Source: Thiosocius sp963736445
Lineage (GTDB): Bacteria; Pseudomonadota; Gammaproteobacteria; Chromatiales; Chromatiaceae
Direction of reading: 5' to 3'
Assembly (NCBI GenBank): GCA_963736445.1
Contig: CAVTOY010000019.1
Coordinates: 310,001 to 374,000 of the forward strand
DNA length: 64,000 nucleotides
The notes beneath the pieces are model-generated. The model had not been told where the DNA came from. It saw only the letters and a program-made list of their open reading frames with translations, and made no database searches. Within the stretch, counting starts at the first letter, position 1. The number at the start of each line of letters is the position of its first letter. Shown here one piece after another: positions 45,883 through 55,193 of this stretch. The position numbers and the translations under genes are program-made.

Positions 45883-47169
45883 TCAGCCGCGCTCCTCGAC
45901 GGGGACGAAGTCCCGTGCGTTGGCGCCGATATATACCTGGCGCGGACGATCGATCTTCGGCGGTTGCACATGGACTTCACGCCATTGGGCAATCCAGCCC
46001 GGCAGGCGACCCATTGCGAACATGACCGTGAACATGTCCTGAGGTATGCCGATGGCGCGCAAGATTATCCCGCTGTAGAAATCCACGTTGGGATACAGCT
46101 TTCGGGAAACAAAATAGTCATCCTTAAGCGCGACTTCCTCGAGTTGCGTGGCGAGATCGAGCAGCGGATCGTGAATGCCGAGCTTCGCCAAGACACGGTC
46201 ACAGGACTCCTTTATCAACTTCGCGCGCGGATCGAAATTTCGGTACACACGATGGCCGAAGCCCATGAGCCTGACCCCGGCTTCCTTGTTCTTGACTTGA
46301 TTGACAAAGCTTTCCAGAGTTTGACCACTGTCGTGCAGCCGCTGCAGCATCTCAATCACGGCTTGGTTGGCGCCTCCGTGCAACGGTCCCCACAAGGCGC
46401 AAACGCCCGCCGCCACTGAGGCATGCAGATTGGCTTGGCTTGAGGCGACCATGCGCACGGTGGAGGTCGAGCAATTCTGTTCGTGATCGGCATGCAGTAT
46501 CAGGATACGGTCCAGCGCCTCGACGATATCGGGATCCGGCTCATAGAGGTCGAACGGCATTGACATCAACATGTGCAGAAAATTCGATGTATAACGCATG
46601 TCCTGACGCGGATAGTTGACGGGACGCCCGGCCGATGTGCGATACGCGGCAGCGGCAATAGTGCGCACCTTGCTAATCAAGCGCGCTGCGGCTTCCATGA
46701 AGTGATCGTCATCGTCCGGTTTGGTCAGCTCCGGCTGGAAGCAACCCAGGGCGTTTATCATTGCCGACAATATCGCCATCGGCGGCGAGCCTTCGGGAAA
46801 ACCGTGGAAGAAATCCAGCATGTTTTCGTGAATATGCTGGTGCCCGTTCAGCAGGCGCCGGAACTCTGTATGCTGCGCGCCAGTAGGCAGCTCGCCAAAA
46901 ATCAGCAGGTAGGCGGTTTCGGTAAAGGTGGACCTTTCGGCCAGTTGCTCGATCGGGTAGCCACGATAACGCAATATGCCCTTGTCGCCGTCGATATAGG
47001 TAATTTCGCTTTCGCACGATCCGGTGTTGCTATAACCACGATCGAGCGTGATTAGCCCGCTGGCACCGCGCAGCGACGAGATATCCGCCGCATGCTCATC
47101 TTCCGTGCCAACAACAATCGGCAGATCGTAGTTGTTGCCCTTGTAGCTCAATACCGCATGATCTGTCAT
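45883..47169 (-). CDS. gltA: Citrate synthase (type II)
   Basis: A 428-residue hexameric-type citrate synthase. Landmarks are GILRYRGYPIEQLAERSTFT, a catalytic-site His in LHADHEQNCSTSTVRMVASS, GPLHGGANQAVIEMLQRLHD (second catalytic His), and FGHRVYRNFDPRAKLIKES. It condenses oxaloacetate and acetyl-CoA. The ATG at 47169 is preferred over the GTG at 47178 because GGAG lies 10 nt before it. Converges with mdh, leaving only about 120 nt between the ends. Confidence 0.95.
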   Translation of the reverse strand: MTDHAVLSYKGNNYDLPIVVGTEDEHAADISSLRGASGLITLDRGYSNTGSCESEITYIDGDKGILRYRGYPIEQLAERSTFTETAYLLIFGELPTGAQHTEFRRLLNGHQHIHENMLDFFHGFPEGSPPMAILSAMINALGCFQPELTKPDDDDHFMEAAARLISKVRTIAAAAYRTSAGRPVNYPRQDMRYTSNFLHMLMSMPFDLYEPDPDIVEALDRILILHADHEQNCSTSTVRMVASSQANLHASVAAGVCALWGPLHGGANQAVIEMLQRLHDSGQTLESFVNQVKNKEAGVRLMGFGHRVYRNFDPRAKLIKESCDRVLAKLGIHDPLLDLATQLEEVALKDDYFVSRKLYPNVDFYSGIILRAIGIPQDMFTVMFAMGRLPGWIAQWREVHVQPPKIDRPRQVYIGANARDFVPVEERG

Positions 47170-48145
47170 CGTGGTCACACTCCGCCGTCACGGGCTTTTG
47201 TTGAATAGATTTTCAGGATTCAGGCGTCGCAAGCTGGCCGGCCCCTCGAAGACAGAAGCCGCGATTGCTGCACTGCAGCAGTATCAACCGAATGCGGGTG
47301 TTTGTCGTGTATAAGAAGAATAAGCCGCTTTTTCTTCCGGCAACATCCCCTCCTCGCATCCGTCGTTGCTCCAGGTCGGTCTTCAATCTGAGCTGAGAAG
47401 TGGCCCAGCGCGACATTTCAGGCCCTGGACCTGCCCAACCACCGCTCCGCTGGTGCGCATTCCGCCCGGCACGGCGGTCGCCTTGTAGCTTCGGACGCAG
47501 TGGCTTTCGCAGCCAGGACGGAAATCGTAGCCTTATTTGACACCTCTGGCGCGCTCCTGCTTTTCAGCAGTTCGTCGCAGCCGCTCGTCTACGCCCTACT
47601 CCCGGACCAAGGTGAACTTTATCCCTGGAGCATCGCACAAACAGCAAGACTGTCCGTCGAGGTGGTCTTCTTAATTCTGGTAATTGGCGCTTTCGGCCAT
47701 GAGCGGATCAAAACCGTGGCCTATCCGCGATTGTTCCCATAAGCTCTTCTTCAACAGCGAATCGACAGCTGGACAGTGAAAGCGATCATGCAGTGCTCAC
47801 GATCAATGCCGGATCTACGGCAGTCCTAGCGGATATGCCATCTACACGAATCGGTGACGTTTCTCACCTGCAGACGGGCAGATTCGTCAGCTTGGAGGGC
47901 AGGTTAGGTTCAGTTGATAGATGGCCCGTCCAAGGGGTCGCGCTGGAGGACGCTACCATACTGGACGTCGCGAAGTAACCTGACCGAATGCCCTTGTCAG
48001 TACTAGCCGACATCGAGAAGTATTGGACCTGATTGCGACGCGCCGAGGTGGCCGAATCAGCCGAGTATTCCTCTGAATGCTGGCGCCCGTCATCAGATTT
48101 GTTCCCCTTGAATCCAAGGCAATCACCGGCTCTCGCTCAATGCGC
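47170..48145. other. Gene-poor region with possible remnants
   Basis: About 980 bases without a convincing gene. An 80-residue frame at 47500-47742 (plus) encodes a hydrophobic stretch ending VVFLILVIGAFGHERIKTV and could be the end of a lost membrane protein. Nothing else is supported. Confidence 0.4.
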
Positions 48146-48178
48146 AGCAATCTCAACCGCCGCGAAAACCGAAGAGAG
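48146..48178 (+). repeat. Copy of repeat part one
   Basis: Matches 42544-42576. The following GAGAGTTCGAATCTCTC (48175-48191) is a perfect stem-loop resembling a tRNA T-arm, but no tRNA body can be folded around it. Confidence 0.5.
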
Positions 48179-48488
48179 TTCGAATCTCTCCCCACGCTCC
48201 TCTAACGTGAAGGACAAGTCGTGTGAGCAACGCGAACCATGACTTGTCGTTGTAGTTGGACGAGCCCGGCGGGCTTGCCTCCTTATTTGATAGGAAATAT
48301 CTTTCTCGAAACAGCCCCTGAGCAGACCCTGCACAGAGGCCAGTTGAAATCCGGTCTGTCTGGGCGAAGGAATCTGTCGCCGATTAGCGATCTTTGCCCC
48401 AATTTTCCCCGCAAAAAGGCTGATCTCAGCCAAACAAACCCCTCGAGTGTCCGACGACCCGATGTCACAAGGGAAGGGATCGTGTCGG

Positions 48489-49571
48489 TTACATAGGCGT
48501 CCCCCCGCCGTGGTGTTTCGGCCTATCCGGCGGCTGGCGATTTCTCGGATAGGGCATCACAACCAAGCTGACCGCGCCACCACACTGCCGACAGCACAGT
48601 GGTGGCTTTTCTTTCGGTTCGGGTACGCCGATACGCAACAGCACATGCAAGCGCTGTATCCAGCGCTTGGCATTGCCGTGGAGGAAACCGTAATCGCGGG
48701 TCCGGCGAAAACCTTTGGGCAGGACATGTTGCAGCAGCAGCCACAGGAACTTGGCACCGGGCAGCGTGCGCACCTGGGTAGTACCGCAGTTGTCCGTGTA
48801 TCGGAAGCTGACCTCGCCGTTGTGGCAGCTGAGAATATTCTTCTCCGCGATGACCCCGCGATACAGATAGCGTCCCAGATAGAGCAAGGCCTTCTCGCCG
48901 TTGCCAACCGGCTTGACATCGGCTACCCAATCTTTGGGCAGGGTAGCCGTGACCTTCCAACCCCGCTCGCGCATCGCCTCGAACCACTTGGCGCGAAAGA
49001 CCTTGGCCAAGGCCTTTTCCGGAAAAAGGAACTTCCCGCGTTTGGTGCGCCATAGGTGGTGCGCCGTATCGAGGGCCCCCGCCGGGATGACGAGATGCAC
49101 GTGGGGATGGTAGTCCAAGGCCCGGCTATGGGTGTGTAACACCGCGGTCGCGCCCAAGTGACCCTGGAGCTGCGGGTCATTCAGACCGAACTGGGCCAGA
49201 GTCTGCCAAGCGGTGCGGATCAGTCGATCGTAGACCTCGCGCTGATTCGCATAGGCGAACGCGCGCAGCTGCGCCGGCAGGGTAAAGGTCACCAGGTAGT
49301 AGTCGACCGGCAGCAACTTCGCCCGCTGTCGCACCAGCCACTGCTCTACCGCGGCGTTCTGGCAGTGCGGGCAGAACCGGTGACCACACGACAGCGCAAA
49401 GGCCGCCTCCTGTTGACAGTCATGGCAGTGGATCTTCGCCGTGCCGGCTTCCTCGGTCCGACAATGCAAGACCGCGGACAGCGCAGCGTAGTGGCTCGGC
49501 AGCAGTTGATCGGCATAATCGGCGTGTAGCTCCGTCAGAAAGGTCTCGACGACCTCAGCCAGACGCATCAT
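48489..49571 (-). mobile_element. IS91-family transposase
   Basis: A 360-residue Y-transposase of the IS91/IS801 group. An N-terminal zinc-binding segment has CHDCQQEAAFALSCGHRFCP and HCQNAAVEQWL. The HUH motif is HTHSRALDYHPHVHLVIPAG, and the catalytic Tyr is in LLYLGRYLYRGVIAEKNIL. Rolling-circle transposition is known for the family. The stop of the paired recombinase overlaps its start by 4 nt, so the two genes form one unit. The frame is intact, so the element may be active. Its ends are not firmly located. Confidence 0.9.
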
Positions 49572-50476
49572 GACGCATCCTTCCAGCGCAGGACGAAGGA
49601 CTCGAGCAGCTGACCCTGACGTTCCCGTGCCTGGGCGCGGGTCACCTCCGTCAGATGCGCGTAGCGGGCTGTGGTCGAAGGGCTCTCATGGCCGAGCATG
49701 GCCTGCAGCTCACGCAGGTCAACACCCAACTCGAGCATATGGGTCGCGAAAAGGTGACGAAGCGAGTGCACCGTAATCCGCCGGTGGATACCACAGTCCG
49801 CCACCGTGGCGCGCATGGCAGCCTGGACCCCGCCCGCACGCATCGGGGTTTTGGCCCGGCGCATGTGATCTAAGCCCCCATGGGGGTTGGGAAACAGCAG
49901 ACGCGGGTGACGGTGCGTTCGCCACCACCGACGCAGTGTGCGCAACAATGGCGCCGGCATCGACACATAGCGATCTCTGTTGCCCTTTCCGCTGCGCACA
50001 TGGATACGCAGGCGCTGCGCATCGATGTCACCAACCTGAAGCCGCAACCCCTCGGTCAAACGTAACCCCGTGCTATAGAGGGTCACAAAATAGACCCGAT
50101 AGCGGCGTTGACGCACGGCATTGAGCAACTGATGGGTCTCAGGGCGCGTCAGCACATCGGGCAGCCGCGTCACGTTCGGCGGCTTGACGATATCGACCCA
50201 GTCCCAAGGCCTCTCCAGGACATGGCGATAGAAGAACTGCAACCCGCAGCGATCGAGCTTGACGGTGCTCCAAGAATGGGTTTCTAGCAACTGGGCGAAG
50301 TACGCCTTCAGCTCCTCAGCCGTCAGGTCTTCCGGACAGCGGTCAAAATAATCCGTCACTCGGCGGATGGCCCGGGAATAGGCGTCGATCGTGGCGGTGG
50401 CCTTGCCTTGCAGGTTCAAGGCCCGCTGCATCGTCTCATAGAGGCGGGTGAAGCGCGTTTGCTCGGTGGGGTTCAT
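49568..50476 (-). mobile_element. Tyrosine recombinase of the IS91-type element
   Basis: A 302-residue XerD-like integrase. The N-terminal SAM-like core-binding domain contains TIDAYSRAIRRVTDYFDRCP. The catalytic residues are Arg in YSTGLRLTEGLRL, HSLRHLFATHML, and Tyr in ARYAHLTEVTRAQ. Recombinases of this kind travel with a subgroup of IS91 elements. The ATG at 50476 is chosen as the usual start. It is translationally coupled to the transposase. Confidence 0.88.
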
Positions 50477-50646
50477 GACAATAATCTCCCAACATTGTGA
50501 CGCGGAAACCGCGACCACCCGAAGGGGTGGCAGGGAGATTATGGAAAGCGAGGACTATGGAAAACCTGCCGCGCAGCAGCTCCGTCCAACACCCTGATTT
50601 GCGCAGGCCTTTGGTTTTACCCGAAACTTAACTCATTCATTGCTCG

Positions 50647-50781
50647 CGCAATCACCAGGACACCCCATTGAGCCACCGCCCCAGGAAAAGGTTCGGCCAG
50701 AAGTGCTACCCGGCGTGGTTTCTCTGCGTTTTTTATGGCGTAAGAAGAGTGGGAATGAGGTCTGCCAGCGATTTCGCCGCG
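50647..50781 (+). repeat. Intergenic repeat copy B
   Basis: Matches 42662-42796 in the same orientation (shared core CCAGGAAAAGGTTCGGCCAG). It ends about 65 nt before the aldo/keto reductase gene. Its reverse strand could encode LAEPFPGAVAQ, with a similar peptide in copy A, so an ancient coding origin is possible. Confidence 0.6.
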
Positions 50782-50846
50782 AGTCTATTCTTTAAGCGAA
50801 GCTCTTGTAGCGTCCCTTTCTCTAATAAATAGAAGGCTTGAACGTA

Positions 50847-51839
50847 ATGAACACAACAGCGGATAACGCGCGAGTGGTCACACTGCACAATGGCGTCACC
50901 ATGCCCACCCTGGCCTTTGGCTGCGCCTTCGGTGATTGGGTGGGCGCCAATGAGTTCCAGGGTTTTCAGCCCGAACAGGCCTGGCGGGCCGTTTCGTTGG
51001 CACTCGATAACGGCTACCGAGCCTTCGATGGCGCACGGGTATACGGTACCGAGCGAATTGTTGGGACGCTACTCGGCCAGCGCTTCAGCAGCGGCGAGCT
51101 GACTCGCGACGAGCTTTTCATCACCACCAAGCTCGCGCACCCGGCAGCGCCACCGCATATCAACATTTCGCACCGCCGAACCTGGGACTTCGACAAGGTC
51201 GACGACATCGCACAGAAGGTCCGCGACGACATGGTCGACACCCTCGACGACCTGGGACTTGGCTATGTGGATCTTCTACTGATGCACTGGCCCGGGGGCT
51301 TTGGGCAACCGAGCAGTACAGACCCCAACTTCCCTCGCAAGGCTCGCGCCACCATCTGGCGCACCTTCTGCGAGATCGCCGATAAAGGCGCCGCACGCGC
51401 CATCGGAGTGTCTAACTTCACAATCTCTCACCTACGTCAGCTCATGGAAGACGTCCCGGAGCCGGAACTTCGTCCCACCGTTAACCAGGTGGAGATCCAT
51501 CCATACTGCCGTGATCCTGAGCTGGAGTCCTTCTGCAACGAACAGGGCATCGTCGTGACCGCTTACGCGCCCTTTGCGAGCGGCGCCTTCGGCATGCTAA
51601 ACGACCCCCTACTGGGAACCATCGCCACACAGCATGGCAAGACCCCGGGGCAGATAGTACTGCGCTGGCATGTGCAGAGCGGTCGCACCGCACTACCGAA
51701 GACTTCGAAAGAGAAGCGCATGGCCGAGAACCGTGACATCTACGACTTTGAGCTCAGCGATGATGAAATGCAGAGTATCGACGCCCTGGGTGCTGGAGAC
51801 GCGCGACGCACCTGCCCAGACCCATCGACTATTGCATAA
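50847..51839 (+). CDS. Aldo/keto reductase
   Basis: A 330-residue NADPH-dependent AKR. The catalytic tetrad is visible: Asp and Tyr in AFDGARVYGTERIVG, Lys in FITTKLAHPAAPP, and His in VDLLLMHWPGGFG. GVSNFTISHLRQLMEDV, NQVEIHPYCRDPELESFCN and the cofactor motif ALPKTSKEKRMAEN follow. The ATG at 50847 is used; a TTG 9 nt upstream is possible. It reduces aldehydes or ketones; substrate unknown. Repeat copy B lies directly upstream. Confidence 0.9.
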   Translation: MNTTADNARVVTLHNGVTMPTLAFGCAFGDWVGANEFQGFQPEQAWRAVSLALDNGYRAFDGARVYGTERIVGTLLGQRFSSGELTRDELFITTKLAHPAAPPHINISHRRTWDFDKVDDIAQKVRDDMVDTLDDLGLGYVDLLLMHWPGGFGQPSSTDPNFPRKARATIWRTFCEIADKGAARAIGVSNFTISHLRQLMEDVPEPELRPTVNQVEIHPYCRDPELESFCNEQGIVVTAYAPFASGAFGMLNDPLLGTIATQHGKTPGQIVLRWHVQSGRTALPKTSKEKRMAENRDIYDFELSDDEMQSIDALGAGDARRTCPDPSTIA

Positions 51840-51861
51840 AAACAACTTCGAGCTGCCAACC

Positions 51862-51892
51862 TGCCGGAATGCCGGAATGCCGGAATGCCGGC
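51862..51892. repeat. Short tandem repeat
   Basis: Three and a half copies of the octamer GCCGGAAT directly after the aldo/keto reductase gene; prone to length variation by slippage. Confidence 0.7.
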
Positions 51893-51954
51893 AAATGGAA
51901 GACGGTCGCTTGGTGTTGGCAGCGGCCTGGATTTTACCCCGTTAACACGGATGT

Positions 51955-52016
51955 GTTGAATTGCACTGAACATTGAACCACTTTTGCATCGAAGCTTGAC
52001 CCGATGACGAAATTCC
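51955..52016. repeat. Left copy of a long inverted repeat
   Basis: GTTGAATTGCA...CCACTTTTGCAT...AAGCTTGACCCGA matches the complement of 53587-53647 with few mismatches. Weaker similarity continues inward for another 50 or so bases. It borders the unit holding the HepT remnant and the AraC fragment. Confidence 0.75.
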
Positions 52017-52206
52017 ATCTATCTGAAATCTTGAAGAAATGCATGACTCGGGGTGGTCCGCGCAAGTAAGCAAATCTGGTTCATACGAGCATGCAATTCA
52101 ACACCCTAACCAACTGACCTCTGGTTGCAGCCGCTCGAACAACTACCGGATCGGACGGAGCCGCAGAAAGCCATCAAAAATCTGACATCGCACGTAGTTG
52201 AATGAT

Positions 52207-52525
52207 CTACGGATCAATGTCGTCGCTGACGATACTCCTCAGAGTGTCGTTATCGATGCCGAGATAACCATGGATCAGGCGGTTTCGGGTCGTCATGACC
52301 TGCCACCAGGGAATTCCCGCATGCTGCTCGCGCATCTCGGCAGGCACATGGATCGCTGCTTCCCGGATCAATTCCAGATTGCGCAGGATAGCATCGTACT
52401 TCAGTCCGTCCTTTCAATAGTTTCCCGTCGATACCCGCGCTGTACCTGCGCACCTTTTCGGCAAAGCGCAGCATGTCGTCGATATACAACCTCCACTCGC
52501 GACGATCACAAATCAGCGGTGTCAC
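52207..52525 (-). pseudogene. HepT-like HEPN toxin remnant (DUF86)
   Basis: Starting from GTG 52525, the minus strand encodes DRREWRLYIDDMLRFAEKVR. After a one-base frame change near 52410 it continues with DGLKYDAILRNLELIREAA, then WWQVMTTRNRLIHGYLGIDN and ends early at VSDDIDP. The RNRLIHGY is the R-x4-6-H catalytic motif of HEPN RNases paired with MNT antitoxins. No MNT gene remains; the upstream side is occupied by the AraC fragment on the other strand. The toxin is dead by frame change and C-terminal loss. Confidence 0.75.
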
Positions 52526-52539
52526 GGCAGCCGCACGAC

Positions 52540-53340
52540 CATCCCGGGAACAATGGCGTCCCCGGCAGGAATGAACTGCTATATTTTACGAAGGCATACC
52601 CTGGCTCGCCGACGCTGAAAGTTGCGCTCGGGCATTTTTGCAGGCTCTCGCACCTTGAGGACACCTTCGTACAATCCTGGTTAAGCATTGACGGTGACAC
52701 CGCCAAGCTCCACAAGACCAATTTCTACCCGCTGGATCAACAGGGGCTCAGGAACGAGGACTGGGCTGAGCTGTTTCTGTTGATCACCGTCGTCAGGGCC
52801 TTTGCCGGGGCGAGCTGGACACCGCAGGTGATGGGATTTCGCTCGGACGGATTGACCAGTCGGTTTGCGTCTGAAACCTTTCCGGATACGCGTATCCTGA
52901 CTGGACAAACATCTGCCTTTATCACGCTTTCCCGCGGACTCTTGGGTATGCCGCCGCGCAGGACCGGAAAACGATCGGAGACTTGTCCGAATGACGCGCG
53001 CCCGGTGGACCAGCACTGGGATTTTGCAGGTTCCCTCAGCCAGGTGCTGGCTGCGTATCTCATTGACGGAGCGCCGACGATACAACTTGCCGCCAAACTC
53101 GCCGACACCAGCGTCAGAACCCTGCAACGCAGGCTCGCACAAGTCGGCCTGAGCTATTCTGAATTGCTCAAGCAGGCCCGCTTCGAGGTGGCTTCAACAA
53201 TGCTGCGAAACACGGACAGAAAAATCATCGATATCGCCTACGAGTTAGGCTACACGGATCCAGCGCACTTCACCCGCGCCTTTGGTCGGTTGGCGGGAAT
53301 GAGTCCATGTGAGTATCGGGGCCAGCGCAAGCTGCAATAG
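52540..53340 (+). pseudogene. AraC-family regulator lacking its N-terminal part
   Basis: From about 52570 the frame matches the Arabinose_bd domain from its middle (YFTKAYPGSPTLKVALGHFC, FLLITVVRAFAGASWTPQVM) and the complete C-terminal HTH pair (KLADTSVRTLQRRLAQVGLS, KIIDIAYELGYTDPAHFTRA and FGRLAGMSPCEYRGQ). About 100 N-terminal residues are missing. The open frame extends upstream to 52198 only by chance, antisense to the HepT remnant. DNA binding may be retained if an internal start is used. Confidence 0.7.
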
Positions 53341-53586
53341 GTTCGCAGTACAAACCGGCCAGCACGCGTGCCGATCTTCGTTGCTTGGCCGTTAGCGAAT
53401 CCTAATTTGCAGGTGGTCGTTCCCATCGGCTTTATCACCTCAGTAGAAAGGGCCCTGATGGCAGGTCTCAGCCGTCGGGCTACGGTTGCTCTGCTACGTG
53501 TTGATTTGCATGCCATTATGACCCAGATTTGCATTTTTGCAGTGACCCACCTCAGGCCATATTTTTTTCAAGGTTTCAAACAAATA

Positions 53587-53647
53587 GGAATTCAATGTCG
53601 GGTCAAGCTTGGATGCAAAAGTGGCTCAATGTTGAATGCAATTCAAC
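53587..53647. repeat. Right copy of the long inverted repeat
   Basis: Complement of 51955-52016 (see that entry). It ends just inside the region preceding the stop of the minus-strand hydrolase-like gene. Confidence 0.75.
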
Positions 53648-53656
53648 AGCGACGGC

Positions 53657-54550
53657 CTATTTTGCATGCCCGGCCAGATTGGCGTTGATGAACCGCGTCG
53701 CCTGCATCAGCGCATTCTGCGCGGCCAGATCGTCGGCCAGCGTGCGCACATGCGGCGGGCGGAAGTCGAAGCCGCGACCGACACCCGGGTAGATCACCAG
53801 CCGTGCGTCCCGGCCGGCGGCCTGCAGCGACTGCACCGCGGCCTCGATCGAGCGCCGGCGCTGGTACTGCTCCTGGTCGCCGATGAAGATCAGCACCGGG
53901 ATCTCGAGCTGCTCGACCTCCGGGGCATAGCGATAGACCTGCATCGGTTCGGGCGCGTTCGGGTCCTGGATATGCGGATACCACGACAGGTAGCAGGCGA
54001 TGCCGTTGTGTTGCCGCTCATGGGTGGTCGTGGCTTTGAGCGTCATGTAGCCGCCGCGCGTCTGCGACGCGAAGCAGGCCTGGCGCGTACTCACGTCCGG
54101 CAGCGCCAGCAGCACATCCACCCCGGCCGCCGTGTCTTCTTCCACGGCGTAGTCATGCTCGATCGGCAGCTTCTCGATGAAGCGGCCGCTGAACACGTCT
54201 GGCGCCAGCACCACGAAGCCGCGCGCCGCCAGGCGCCTAACCTGTACCTGGATCAACTCGTCCAGCCCGCGTCGGCCGTGCTGGTACAGCACCGCCGGAT
54301 ATTTTCCCCCGCCAGCGGGGCGCGCGATCATCGCCGGTATGCCGGTGTCGCCATTCGTGTATTCGATCCAGCGCGTCTCGACCTTGTGGTTGCTCGGTAC
54401 CGGGATCTGACCCTCCTCCCACCATGCGTTGTCCCACCACCAGCTGTTGGGCCCGATCGGGTTTTGCATCGGCGCATAGCCGGGGGTCGCGGCCAGTGCA
54501 GCCGTGATCTGAATCAGGCTGGCGCAAAGGACCCATCCGAGATGCTTCAT
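53657..54550 (-). CDS. Secreted dienelactone-hydrolase-like protein, catalytic residues altered
   Basis: A 297-residue alpha/beta hydrolase with a signal peptide (LGWVLCASLIQITAALA) and a preceding extension rich in Trp (GPNSWWWDNAWWEEG). The core aligns with dienelactone hydrolases: IPAMIARPAGGGKYPAVLYQ, FVVLAPDVFSGRF and ETDAAGVDVLLALPDVS-like helix. The nucleophile elbow reads ASQTRGGYM, with Thr where Ser or Cys is expected. The acid Asp is kept in LIFIGDQEQ, but the catalytic His position reads YPGVGRGFDF, with Arg. The frame is intact and well preserved, so a non-hydrolytic role is possible. Confidence 0.78.
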   Translation of the reverse strand: MKHLGWVLCASLIQITAALAATPGYAPMQNPIGPNSWWWDNAWWEEGQIPVPSNHKVETRWIEYTNGDTGIPAMIARPAGGGKYPAVLYQHGRRGLDELIQVQVRRLAARGFVVLAPDVFSGRFIEKLPIEHDYAVEEDTAAGVDVLLALPDVSTRQACFASQTRGGYMTLKATTTHERQHNGIACYLSWYPHIQDPNAPEPMQVYRYAPEVEQLEIPVLIFIGDQEQYQRRRSIEAAVQSLQAAGRDARLVIYPGVGRGFDFRPPHVRTLADDLAAQNALMQATRFINANLAGHAK

Positions 54551-54566
54551 GTATCGTTTCCTGTGG

Positions 54567-55109
54567 CTACCAGATCAAGTCGTCGGGGACCTGGTATGCC
54601 GCGTAAGGGTCGTCTTCATCGGCTGGCTGTTCCTTGGGCAGATCGATCACCAGGCTGGGGTTGCGCTGACGGATCTTCTCGCCGATGTCTGCAGGCACCA
54701 GCTCGAACACGCCGTTGTAATTGACGATGACCAGCTTGCCTGAGCTGATCAGGGCGTGGGTCTGTGACGAGACATGGATCCGCTTGATCTTGCCCTTGTT
54801 CTCGAAATAGAACGGCTTGTCGTCGTCGCTGGCGGGGCGCGGGTGGCGATAGTTGGTGACCAGCTGCTTGACCTGGGCGGCGATCTCGCGCTGCCTGCGT
54901 GCCTCGTTGCGCTGTTCGTTGAGTTCGCGATCGCGCGCCGCCTTTTCAGCCTGTTCGTGCTGGCGCTGCGTATCCGCCTCCGGGCTGGTGTCGCCTTTGG
55001 CGCTGCGCTGCTGACGCACCTGCTTCTTCTGCTGTTGCCGGGCCTTGTTGGCCCTGCTCTTGTCGACCAGTCCGGCCTTCAGCAGTTGATCCTGTAGTGA
55101 ATTGCCCAC
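54567..55109 (-). CDS. DUF2058-family (YaiL-like) protein
   Basis: A 180-residue protein from GTG 55109 (GNSLQDQLLKAGLVDKSRAN, the family opening). A long charged coiled-coil region rich in Gln, Arg and Glu (about 20-85) is followed by the conserved C-terminal domain KPFYFENKGKIKRIHVSSQT, GKLVIVNYNGVFELVPADIG and KIRQRNPSLVIDL. The function is unknown; it is widely conserved in gammaproteobacteria. It lies 16 nt from the hydrolase-like gene. Confidence 0.9.
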   Translation of the reverse strand: MGNSLQDQLLKAGLVDKSRANKARQQQKKQVRQQRSAKGDTSPEADTQRQHEQAEKAARDRELNEQRNEARRQREIAAQVKQLVTNYRHPRPASDDDKPFYFENKGKIKRIHVSSQTHALISSGKLVIVNYNGVFELVPADIGEKIRQRNPSLVIDLPKEQPADEDDPYAAYQVPDDLIW

Positions 55110-55193
55110 GCCGCGGTACCTCATTGACCGGTGAATGGTAGATGTGACGTGCAGGTTGCCCCAAGCCGGGTAGTAGCTGTGGATCCTGAATAT

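Noticed and set aside
48040..48240. Possible tRNA-Ser or tRNA-Leu (GCCGAGGTGGCCGAATC and a GTTCGAATC T-arm-like stem)
   Set aside because: No acceptor stem or anticodon arm can be paired between these parts; kept only as a repeat and stem-loop.
52198..52540. N-terminal extension of the AraC frame as a real domain
   Set aside because: This stretch is antisense to the HepT remnant, whose HEPN motif is recognisable; the plus-strand translation has no family character.
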